Both the position numbers and the translations under genes were made by a program. The notes beneath the pieces are model-generated. The model was not told the DNA's origin. It did no database searches and saw only the letters and a list, made by a program, of their open reading frames with translations. Source: Armatimonadota bacterium (GTDB lineage Bacteria > Armatimonadota > Zipacnadia > Zipacnadales > JABUFB01). Taken from it: 64,000 nt of DNA. Positions 45,283 to 52,397 of this stretch are shown piece after piece (the first letter of the stretch is position 1; each line of letters starts with the position of its first letter). The stretch covers positions 496,001 to 560,000 of the forward strand of contig JABUFB010000008.1 in the NCBI GenBank assembly GCA_013314775.1, read 5' to 3'.

Positions 45283-45480
45283 GTGGAAGTCAGCAAGCCC
45301 GTCGTGATCGTCGTCATCGTCATCGCAGTTCTGATCGTAGGTTTCATCGGCTTCAAGTCGCTGGCGCCCAAGAAGATGCCTGCACAGCAGCCGCCGCCTG
45401 AGATGATGCAGGGTATGCAGGGCGGCGCGGCCCAGGGCGGCGCCGCCGGACAACCCGCCGGCGTCCCGCAAGGAAGATGA
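45283..45480 (+). CDS. 65-residue single-pass membrane protein (tandem copy 2)
   Basis: GTG start with GGGAGGG eight bases upstream; an in-frame GTG six bases earlier is too close to the ribosome site. VEVSKPVVIVVIVIAVLIVGFIGFKSLAPKK is near-identical to copy 1 over its first 31 residues (about 80 percent), after which the tail is Met/Gln/Gly/Ala-rich and ends AGVPQGR, so the GVPxGR C-terminus is conserved while the middle diverged. Same predicted topology. The intergenic spacing (113 bases) and separate ribosome sites suggest tandem duplication with each gene kept functional. Function unknown. Confidence 0.7.
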   Translation: MEVSKPVVIVVIVIAVLIVGFIGFKSLAPKKMPAQQPPPEMMQGMQGGAAQGGAAGQPAGVPQGR

Positions 45481-45482
45481 CC

Positions 45483-45507
45483 GCGGGGAAGCACGAAGCT
45501 TCCCCGC
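45483..45507 (+). terminator. 10-bp hairpin just after micro-protein copy 2
   Basis: GCGGGGAAGC (45483-45492) pairs with GCTTCCCCGC (45498-45507), loop ACGAA. It starts two bases after the stop codon of copy 2. No T run follows, so it may stabilise the transcript end instead of terminating alone. Confidence 0.6.
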
Positions 45508-45513
45508 AAGCAG

Positions 45514-45570
45514 AACGGGGCCGCGGAGCCGGCATCGGCGCTGGTATCTGGTATTCCGCGGCCCCAGTTT
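45514..45570. terminator. bidirectional terminator hairpin
   Basis: An 11-bp perfect stem (45517-45527 with 45555-45565), extended by AAC/GTT with one bulged base, and a 27-base loop. GTTT follows on the plus strand. It directly abuts the stop codon of the convergent MttB-like gene (45571), so it serves both directions. Confidence 0.7.
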
Positions 45571-47043
45571 CTATCCGCAAAGCTCGCGCCGCGCCCGGTC
45601 GACGACCTCTCGGGCCGCGGCCAGTTGGTCCCCACGGCCGCTGGGCTTCTCATGCGCGGCCACGAGTTCGTGGACCTTCCGCAAAGCCCGGTCCCGGATC
45701 GCCGCGTCCTCATCAGGCGTCCACCCACTCCGGCCGTAGAACTCCGGCAGCCATGATTCCGACCGCAAGTACCGGCAGGTATGCTCTTCGCCCAGGTAGT
45801 TCCGGTCGAAGCCGAACCCGATCTCCTCGATGGTCTCCAGCCCCAGACTCTCTTCGTCTATCCCGCCGGGCTCGAGCTGCCGGACTGCTTCGGTGATCTC
45901 GCGGTCGATTAGAACTTGAACCGGGCTGATTGCGAGCCCCGAATCCAGGTGCCCCATGCCGATCTCCGGGTGGTAGCCGGTAAACGCGGCTACCGTCATC
46001 GCCACGTAGGCTTTCTCAAGCGCCGTGAACATGCCCGTCCTGCAGGCGCTGGACCACTCGCCGATTGAGGGGCTCACTTCCACCCCTGTCCAGACCCGCA
46101 TGAACTCGGCCGCCGCCAGTCTGCGCCGGAGAGCGTCGAAGGCGCTGAAAGACACGTCGCCGCCGCGCATGTCCATGGTGCCGCAGACAACCAGCCCAGC
46201 AAGGGGCACATCCGACACCAGAGCGCGAGCGGCCATCCAGACAGCGATGAACTCGGCCGCCATGATCACCACACCGCCGCCCGTTGTGATAGGCATGTTC
46301 ACCCCGGCGGCAGGCATGCACGCGAGCTTCGCCGGGTAGAGCCCGGACTTCACCATCTGCACCACGCGCTGCGCCACCCCGCGATCGAGCTTCAGAGGAG
46401 AGTTCGGGCAGATATTCGCCATCCAATGCCAGTAGGGGTCATCTATCCCGAAGATCCTCTCGATCTCCTGGAGATACTCGACCTGCCGGGCATCCTGCAC
46501 ATACACACCCCGGGGGTTGTGGGAGTACTCAAGCTGACACAGCGCCGCTTCCAACGGTTCCACCTGCGGGGGGACTTCGGTCAGGATCAGTGAGTGTCCG
46601 CTGCCCTCGTCGGGGTGCAGCATGTCCCCGAACTGTATGAGTCGAATGTAGTCTCTTCGGTTGCCCTTGCGCGACTGCTCGATTTCATCGTCATAGTAGA
46701 AGGTCGCGAGCTGATGGAACAGGTGAGGAAGGAAGGGAGCCCGCAGCTCAGGCCCCTTCTCATACGGCGTCCAGCCGGACATGCCCGTCTTCAGGTTCTC
46801 CCCGGTCGATGCCATCCATCGCGTCCACGCCGCCTTGTCCTCTGCGCGGATCTGATCAACGAAAGCCTGCGTCATCGACTGCGGAAAGCGCGCGCGCTGA
46901 GCGTCGAAGTCCACCTTCGCTCCCGCAACATGCAGGGCGGTGAGTATCTCACGGTTCTCCACATGCAGCCCGACCCGCTCCAGGACATGCAGCGTGCCTT
47001 TGGCGAGAACCTCTACGTCCTGCTCACGCAACAGTCGGAACAT
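45571..47043 (-). CDS. trimethylamine methyltransferase-family (MttB-like, non-pyrrolysine) protein
   Basis: 490 residues; GGGAGGG upstream of ATG. The segment LACMPAAGVNMPITTGGGVVIMAAEFIAVWMAARAL matches the MttB family core (PMAGATAPVT...NAE motif), followed by the usual GTMDMRGGDVSFS and EIGMGHLDSG regions. There is no in-frame amber codon, so it is the pyrrolysine-free type, whose characterised members demethylate quaternary amines such as glycine betaine or L-carnitine with a corrinoid protein. No cognate corrinoid protein or reductive activase is in the window. It follows an aminotransferase gene by 86 bases containing a hairpin, so is probably in that operon. Confidence 0.82.
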   Translation of the reverse strand: MFRLLREQDVEVLAKGTLHVLERVGLHVENREILTALHVAGAKVDFDAQRARFPQSMTQAFVDQIRAEDKAAWTRWMASTGENLKTGMSGWTPYEKGPELRAPFLPHLFHQLATFYYDDEIEQSRKGNRRDYIRLIQFGDMLHPDEGSGHSLILTEVPPQVEPLEAALCQLEYSHNPRGVYVQDARQVEYLQEIERIFGIDDPYWHWMANICPNSPLKLDRGVAQRVVQMVKSGLYPAKLACMPAAGVNMPITTGGGVVIMAAEFIAVWMAARALVSDVPLAGLVVCGTMDMRGGDVSFSAFDALRRRLAAAEFMRVWTGVEVSPSIGEWSSACRTGMFTALEKAYVAMTVAAFTGYHPEIGMGHLDSGLAISPVQVLIDREITEAVRQLEPGGIDEESLGLETIEEIGFGFDRNYLGEEHTCRYLRSESWLPEFYGRSGWTPDEDAAIRDRALRKVHELVAAHEKPSGRGDQLAAAREVVDRARRELCG

Positions 47044-47061
47044 CGGTTACCCTCCCGTTTG

Positions 47062-47089
47062 TGCCGGTGCACGCCGGCCTGCACCGGCA
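47062..47089. promoter_or_regulatory. 10-bp hairpin upstream of the MttB-like gene
   Basis: TGCCGGTGCA (47062-47071) pairs perfectly with TGCACCGGCA (47080-47089) around an 8-base loop. It lies between the aminotransferase stop and the MttB-like ribosome site on the minus strand, with no T run. It could attenuate read-through or be an operator. Confidence 0.45.
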
Positions 47090-47129
47090 GCCCCTAGGTC
47101 TTTGCCGGCCCACCTGATCCCGAGCGGTC

Positions 47130-48491
47130 TCATCGCGCAGGGGAGCGGATGGTCCCTTCCGCCGCCGTCAAAGCCTCGTCGATCAGAGCTACCATCTCAT
47201 CGATCTGCTCCCGGGTGATGACCAGTGCCGGGGCAAACACGAGAATGTTGCCGTTCGCGCGCATGATCATCCCGTGGTCCCAGCAGTAGTCGCGCACAAA
47301 GGCTCCCAGGCCCCGCCCATCATATGCGTTCCCTTCAAGGAACAGCGCCTTCAGCAATCCGATGCCACTAATCATCCCCACACACGTGTGCCCTTCCCGC
47401 AGATCGGCGAGGCGCTCTGACAGGTACTCGCCAAGCTCTCTTGCCTTCTCCACCAGGCCCTCACGCAGAATGTACTCCAGGTTCGCGAGGGTAGCGGCGC
47501 AGGCCAGGGTATGCCCGCCATAGGTGCTGCCACTGCGGAACTCGTGCCCGGGCCTGCGGAAGACCGAGTATATCTTCTCCGTGGTCACGGTAGCCCCCAA
47601 CGGCACATACCCGCCACTGAACCCTTTGCCGAGCGTCATAATATCCGGCGTGACGCCCCAGTGCTCACAAACGAACATCTTCCCTGTCTTGCCGAACCCC
47701 GACTGGACTTCGTCGAAGATCAGCAGGATGCCATACTTGTCGCACAGATCACGGACGCCCTGGAGATAGCCGTCAGGAGGCACCGGAAACCCGGTGTTCG
47801 AGCCCGGCAAAGGGTCCATGATCAGCGCTGCGATGCTGTCGGGGCCCTCCCATTTGATCTGGTCCTCCATCATCCCCAGGCAAGCGAGATTGCAGGTCTC
47901 CGACGCAAGCCCAAGTTCACAGGCATAGCAGCGGGCTGAGTACGTGGGGCGGCATGCCTCGCTCAGGAGGGGTTCGAAGTACTCGCGGAACCAGGGCAGA
48001 CCGGTTGCCGCGCCGGCTCCAAGCGTGGTTGCATGATATGACCAGCGCCGGAATAGTATCTTGTGCCGGTTTTTCTCCCCGATCTCCCACTGGTACTGCC
48101 GCGCCAACTTCATCGCGGTCTCATTGGCTTCCGAGCCGCTATTGACGAAGAAGCTGATTTCCAGGTCGCCGGGCAGCACCTCCGCCAGTCGCCTGGCCAG
48201 GCGCACTAAAGGCACCGTGAACGTGTCCACGTAGTTCGGGAAGAACTCGAGGTCCTCCAACTGCCGCCGGATCGCTTCGTCCACATCCGGATTCCGGTGC
48301 CCGCAAATGGTGGTCAGCAACGACGCGAAGGTGTCCAGGTACCGATTCCCTTCGATGTCAAACAGGTAGCAGCCCTCACCCCGGACGAAGACCTTGGGGT
48401 CACGTGCGACAGAATCATAGTCCGCGAAATGCGGAATCACGTACCGCACGGCGTCGGCCTTGATCTGCTCGATATCACGGGGATCGGGCAT
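47130..48491 (-). CDS. class-III PLP-dependent aminotransferase
   Basis: 453 residues; GGAGG upstream of ATG. Fold type I, class III: NSGSEANE (117-124), FDEVQSGFGKTG (259-270) and LGKGFSGGY with Schiff-base Lys289. Includes a cysteine cluster (C188, C191, C200, C204 in CYACELGLASETCNLAC), seen in a subgroup of these aminotransferases and often linked to metal binding. Typically moves amino groups of omega-amino acids or related amines to pyruvate or alpha-ketoglutarate; substrate not readable. 41 bases after the sulfatase gene, upstream of the MttB-like gene, so a catabolic amine pathway is plausible. Confidence 0.9.
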   Translation of the reverse strand: MPDPRDIEQIKADAVRYVIPHFADYDSVARDPKVFVRGEGCYLFDIEGNRYLDTFASLLTTICGHRNPDVDEAIRRQLEDLEFFPNYVDTFTVPLVRLARRLAEVLPGDLEISFFVNSGSEANETAMKLARQYQWEIGEKNRHKILFRRWSYHATTLGAGAATGLPWFREYFEPLLSEACRPTYSARCYACELGLASETCNLACLGMMEDQIKWEGPDSIAALIMDPLPGSNTGFPVPPDGYLQGVRDLCDKYGILLIFDEVQSGFGKTGKMFVCEHWGVTPDIMTLGKGFSGGYVPLGATVTTEKIYSVFRRPGHEFRSGSTYGGHTLACAATLANLEYILREGLVEKARELGEYLSERLADLREGHTCVGMISGIGLLKALFLEGNAYDGRGLGAFVRDYCWDHGMIMRANGNILVFAPALVITREQIDEMVALIDEALTAAEGTIRSPAR

Positions 48492-48532
48492 GTTCCACCT
48501 CCGGCTGCGTGCGGCGTGTTGACTGTGACCTG

Positions 48533-50086
48533 CTACTCAGGCTGGCCTGCCTGTTCGGCCGGACGCTTCGCCAGGAACTCCCGCACTTCGGCGCGCGTCA
48601 CACTGCCGTCGCCATCCGCATCCATCTGCCTGAACAGTCTCGGTCGTCCCACTTCATCCTCAGTGACCTTCCCGTCGCCGTTCTTGTCCAGTTGCCGGAA
48701 TCGCTGGGCGGCAGCGTTCTGCCTCTGCCCTCCCCGATTGGCAGCGGGAGTCCGTCCTTTCCAGCGAGGCTCGATGTTCTCGGCGTCCCACGCTTCGAAA
48801 GCCGCCAGCAGTTCCGCCGCCTTTTCGGGTTGCGCCGCGGCCAGATCAGTGGTCTCGCCGATGTCATCTGCGAGATTGTACAGCTCCCACGCCTGGCTCT
48901 GGGGACCCCGCACAAGTTTCCAGTCGCCCTGCCGGATCGCGCGCTGCTGGGAGAAACGCCAGTAGAGGCTCTCGTGGGGCTGAGCGGCATTAGCGCCCGT
49001 GAGGGCCGGCATGAGATCAACCCCGTCCAGTTTCCAGTCGGCCGCCAGGGTTCCCCCGGCGGCGGCAACAGCGGTCGGGAGGATGTCCAGCGAGATCGCG
49101 GGGTGGCTGAACACCTGGCCTGCCGGGATGTGCCCTTTCCACTGCATGAGAAACGGAACCCGGATACCGCCTTCATATGTCTGCCCCTTGGTTCCCCGCA
49201 GCGGCCCGTTGCCGGAAGTGGTCTGTGGGGTCGGGCCGCCGTTGTCCCCCAGGAAGAAGATGAGTGTGTCTTGCTCCAGGCCAAGCCGGCGCACCGTGTC
49301 AAGGACGCGCCCGACGTTGTCGTCCATCGAGGCCATCATGCCGGCGAAGGTCCGACGCTTTTCGTCCTGAATGTGCGCGAAGCGTTCCAGGTACTTGTCC
49401 GGGGCCTGCAGGGGACCGTGGACTGCGTTGAAAGGCAGGTAGAGGAAGAACGGGTCGTTGGCATGGGCTTCGATGAAGGCCACTGCTTCACGTCCGAAGG
49501 CGTCTGTGAGGTACTCGGGCTCAGGGACCACCTCAGTCCCCCGCAGGATCGAGTCCGCGGGCCTCTTGTCGGCTAGGTACCCGTTCGCGCCGCCCAGGAA
49601 GCCGAAGAACTCGTCGAAGCCGCGCTGCGGCGGCTGAAACCCCGCTTTGTAGCCCAGATGCCACTTCCCCACCATCCCGGTGACATAGCCCAGACCCTTG
49701 AGGCGCTCCGCGATGGTGGGCTGATCAAGGGGCAGTCCGTAATCCGGGTCCGCCTGCTGCTGGGGACCAGGGTTGAGTTCCAGCCCGAATCGCTGCTGGT
49801 AGCGCCCGGTGAGCAGCCCGGCCCTGGTCGGCGCGCAGACGGGGCAGGACACATACCCGTCCGTGAACCGCACTCCGGCCGCCGCGATGGTGTCGATGTT
49901 CGGAGTGGGAATGTCCTGGCAGCCCTGGACGCTGAGTTCGCCGTAGCCCAGGTCGTCGGCCAGGATAACAATGATGTTGGGCTTGCGGCCTGCTTGCGAC
50001 CAGCCTATGCCTCGCAGCCCCAGCGCTGCTGCCCCGATGCCGGCAGCACCGATCCCTGCCACCTTGAGGAAGTCTCGGCGATCCAT
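48533..50086 (-). CDS. Tat-exported Cys-type sulfatase with C-terminal EF-hands
   Basis: 517 residues. Tat signal RRDFLKVAGIGAAGIGAAAL (residues 3-22). Alkaline-phosphatase-fold sulfatase: metal ligands DD44-45, active-site C84-A-P-T-R, with C84 the residue converted to formylglycine, LLTGRY, MVGKWHLG, and DNGGP. Two EF-hand loops close the protein (467-478 DKNGDGKVTEDE; 489-500 DADGDGSVTRAE), an arrangement common in Planctomycetota and Verrucomicrobia sulfatases. Expected role: removal of sulfate esters from polysaccharides or other compounds in the periplasm. C84 needs an FGE or anSME; the only SUMF1-like gene here lacks one catalytic Cys. Confidence 0.92.
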   Translation of the reverse strand: MDRRDFLKVAGIGAAGIGAAALGLRGIGWSQAGRKPNIIVILADDLGYGELSVQGCQDIPTPNIDTIAAAGVRFTDGYVSCPVCAPTRAGLLTGRYQQRFGLELNPGPQQQADPDYGLPLDQPTIAERLKGLGYVTGMVGKWHLGYKAGFQPPQRGFDEFFGFLGGANGYLADKRPADSILRGTEVVPEPEYLTDAFGREAVAFIEAHANDPFFLYLPFNAVHGPLQAPDKYLERFAHIQDEKRRTFAGMMASMDDNVGRVLDTVRRLGLEQDTLIFFLGDNGGPTPQTTSGNGPLRGTKGQTYEGGIRVPFLMQWKGHIPAGQVFSHPAISLDILPTAVAAAGGTLAADWKLDGVDLMPALTGANAAQPHESLYWRFSQQRAIRQGDWKLVRGPQSQAWELYNLADDIGETTDLAAAQPEKAAELLAAFEAWDAENIEPRWKGRTPAANRGGQRQNAAAQRFRQLDKNGDGKVTEDEVGRPRLFRQMDADGDGSVTRAEVREFLAKRPAEQAGQPE

Positions 50087-50186
50087 GGCGAGAGTCCTTT
50101 CCCGGACGTTAGAAATCGGGGAGACGCCCCGCTAGATTCCACTCGGCAGACGCACTCGCGCGCAGGCAGGTTCACCCGCAGAGGCG

Positions 50187-50957
50187 TCACGCAATCCCCA
50201 GTATCCAGCCCTCAAGACTCGCGATCTTCCGCTCCTCATCAGTCAGCGGCGGATCGAGGTACCTGCCCATGAACCCACGCTGGCACGTCTCCTTCAGCCA
50301 CCGCGCGATGGAGTAGGCGTCCTGCTCGTCCGTGCTGCGCTTCTCCCTGGGGTAGCGGTTCCGCAGGATCGACGGGTACATTTCGGCGATCACCGACTTT
50401 CCCTCCGGGACCCCCCACCCGTCGAAGGGCCAGAAGTGCAGCCGATCCCCTGCTGCCACGCGCATGCGCCGGAGCCAGGGAATGCCCGCGTGCGTCGACT
50501 TGGCGACTTGCCCCTGCACATCGAACCGGAAAACAGACTTGGCCGAGCTCGTCCACTTCTCGCACAGACGCAGCTCATTGCTGGGTCCCGTTCGCGGCGG
50601 ATGGTTGCGGCGGACGTGATCAACGTACATGTGTGGTTCGTCCGTAGGCCAGTTCTCCACGAAGTCGTCCAGGAAATGTCCCCAACTGCTCAGCTTGTAG
50701 CGCCTGAGGTAGCTCACCGGGAAGCCGAAGCCGTGATCCAGTCCCGCGATGAATGATTCGCCGCTCAATGCGAGATCAGTCAGCCAATCGGCGATCTCCT
50801 GCCGCGACCAGTTTCGGCGCTGGTCCGCCGATCTGAAGGGCGCGAAGACCTTCTCGGGCAGGCCGTCCGAAGCGCAATACACCTGCAGGGTTCTGAGGCG
50901 CGATGTCGGCGCTCTTGCCCCGCTGTAATCAATTCCCACATATCGGCTGAACCTCAT
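50187..50957 (-). CDS. RNase-H-fold (DUF429-like) hypothetical protein
   Basis: 256 residues; GGAG upstream of ATG. N-terminal RYVGIDYSGAR resembles the first strand of DUF429/RNase-H-like predicted nucleases; a later acidic motif (VIAEMYPSILRNRYP and STDEQDAYSIARWL) gives the expected D/E set. I do not recognise it more exactly. No signal peptide. It sits between the sulfatase (100 bases downstream) and the palindrome/secreted-hypothetical region upstream, and may form its own transcript. Function unknown. Confidence 0.6.
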   Translation of the reverse strand: MRFSRYVGIDYSGARAPTSRLRTLQVYCASDGLPEKVFAPFRSADQRRNWSRQEIADWLTDLALSGESFIAGLDHGFGFPVSYLRRYKLSSWGHFLDDFVENWPTDEPHMYVDHVRRNHPPRTGPSNELRLCEKWTSSAKSVFRFDVQGQVAKSTHAGIPWLRRMRVAAGDRLHFWPFDGWGVPEGKSVIAEMYPSILRNRYPREKRSTDEQDAYSIARWLKETCQRGFMGRYLDPPLTDEERKIASLEGWILGIA

Positions 50958-51075
50958 GCGTGACTCTCCGAGCAGTCTGATTCATAGCGGGCGCCTGCGG
51001 CTAGGCCGGCTCTACGCGCGTAATCTTGTGCGCCTGTTTCTCTGTCGCTGCTGTCAGGACCTCGCAGGCCTGGAA

Positions 51076-51112
51076 ACCATTGTGGCAACTGGAGGCCAGT
51101 TGCCACAATGGT
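51076..51112. promoter_or_regulatory. 17-bp perfect inverted repeat with 3-base spacer
   Basis: ACCATTGTGGCAACTGG (51076-51092) and its exact complement (51096-51112), spacer AGG. It lies in the 190-base gap between the stop of the secreted hypothetical gene (51147) and the start of the DUF429-like gene (50957), both on the minus strand. No T run follows, so it may be an operator or a Rho-assisted hairpin. It is much longer than other repeats in the window. Confidence 0.7.
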
Positions 51113-51146
51113 GCAGATTGCGTTCAGTCACTGGTTCTTTTAGGCG

Positions 51147-52178
51147 TCAGTAGCGCCATTCCCAACTATTCCCGGCGATGTTGTTGCTGATGATCGTGCT
51201 CGTATTTGCACTCATCTTCAGCACGTTACTCATCACCTGGAAGCTCTGCCGTTGGGCTTCGAGCAGCGCCTGCTGCTTCATCAGGTCTTCCATTCGCGTT
51301 GCGCTGTCGTTTGCCGTGTCGGCTGGGGCCTCGGCCTGTTCGTCCTGAGCAGGCTCCTGGGGCGCAGAGAGCTTGAACTGCTCAGCCCACGAGGCTCGCA
51401 ACTGCGTCTTCTGCTCTTCGTCCAGAGTCGGCCACACAACTCGGAGCGCAGCCCATTGGATAGGCAGCTTGGACGCTTCGGCCTGCTCCTCGGGTGCGAG
51501 CGCAGGCCACTGAGCAGCCAGGTCTGCGGCAAACTCATCCCTCATCTCCGGAGTCGCGGCGAGCCCTTCTGTGCCGGTTGCCTCAGCGACCATGAACACG
51601 ACCATCTCCACCAGGGCATCGGTCACCTGGCGGGTCAGCGGCGGGTTGCCCTGCGCGAGAGGAACGTGGGCCGCGTCGTAGATGCCGAGGAGCCATTGAT
51701 TACCGGGGTCCTGGGGCGCTGCCCGGGCGCCGCTAAGTAACTCATGGCTCAACGATTCACGCAGCAGCTTCCGGTCTGCTTCTGAAAGCGTCGGCAACTG
51801 CTCCATAAGCGACACGATATCACCGGTACTCGTGATCGTTTCCGCATCTTTGTCCTGCCAGGCCGCAAGTAGGGATTGCCGGACTTCCAGCCGCTGCTGC
51901 TGGGTCAGCGTAGCATCCAGCGTCCATTCCAGGAAGTTCCCGAAATGCGAGACCATGACATCCGTCAAGGGCGGCTCCCCCTCGGCCAGTACCACCGGCG
52001 GCGCAACCGGCCTTTCAGGCTCCGGCGCGTTCTCGGTAGCCGCAACGACGGCGCCCTCGGCAGACGCAGCCTCTGGCGGGACCTGTTCATCAGCGAGCGA
52101 GAGACTTGGCGACACGAGCACGAGCAAGAGCGCTACCAGAGTCGACCCTGAGGAATGTCTAAAGAGTGTGGTTACCAT
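51147..52178 (-). CDS. secreted helical hypothetical protein
   Basis: 343 residues; ATG 52178 has GGAGGG eight bases upstream; an earlier ATG (52193) overlaps that site. Signal peptide (LVALLLVLVSPSLSLA). After an Ala/Pro/Glu-rich spacer, four helical segments repeat the theme L...Q/D..R..L/V..S/W (LTQQQRLEVRQSLLAAW, LSEADRKLLRESLSHEL, LAPEEQAEASKLPIQW, LDEEQKTQLRASWAEQF). The end ANTSTIISNNIAGNSWEWRY is polar. No family recognised. It has its own sigma70-like promoter, and a palindrome upstream; probably a separately expressed periplasmic or surface protein. Confidence 0.7.
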   Translation of the reverse strand: MVTTLFRHSSGSTLVALLLVLVSPSLSLADEQVPPEAASAEGAVVAATENAPEPERPVAPPVVLAEGEPPLTDVMVSHFGNFLEWTLDATLTQQQRLEVRQSLLAAWQDKDAETITSTGDIVSLMEQLPTLSEADRKLLRESLSHELLSGARAAPQDPGNQWLLGIYDAAHVPLAQGNPPLTRQVTDALVEMVVFMVAEATGTEGLAATPEMRDEFAADLAAQWPALAPEEQAEASKLPIQWAALRVVWPTLDEEQKTQLRASWAEQFKLSAPQEPAQDEQAEAPADTANDSATRMEDLMKQQALLEAQRQSFQVMSNVLKMSANTSTIISNNIAGNSWEWRY

Positions 52179-52213
52179 GGCCAATCCCTCCATCTCGACT
52201 TCTATCTAAACTG

Positions 52214-52241
52214 ATTATATATCGTTTATCAGCCGCGTCAA
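52214..52241 (-). promoter_or_regulatory. sigma70-type promoter (-35/-10) of the secreted hypothetical gene
   Basis: On the minus strand: TTGACG (52241-52236), spacer of 16 bases, TATAAT (52219-52214). Nearly consensus and placed in the only AT-rich stretch nearby; the predicted start is about 52207, leaving a leader near 29 bases before the ATG at 52178. Confidence 0.75.
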
Positions 52242-52254
52242 ACATAGTTATCCG

Positions 52255-52266
52255 TGACCGCGGTCA
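52255..52266. promoter_or_regulatory. 12-bp palindrome TGACCGCGGTCA
   Basis: Perfect palindrome 13 bases upstream of the -35 box above and between two divergent genes, so a candidate operator for one or both. Confidence 0.4.
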
Positions 52267-52397
52267 GGCTCTGCGCAATGGCCCCATATAAACGTCTTCC
52301 CGCGAAGCACACAGGTCAATCCACTGTCCCTGTCGAAACTTGCGATGCCAGCGTACCACCGAGCCGGTCGCTGACCGGCGAACCTCGAGGAACCACC

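Noticed and set aside
50956-51153. 65-codon plus-strand open frame over the 17-bp palindrome
   Set aside because: Poor composition, no ribosome site, overlaps a divergent start by two bases; considered noncoding.
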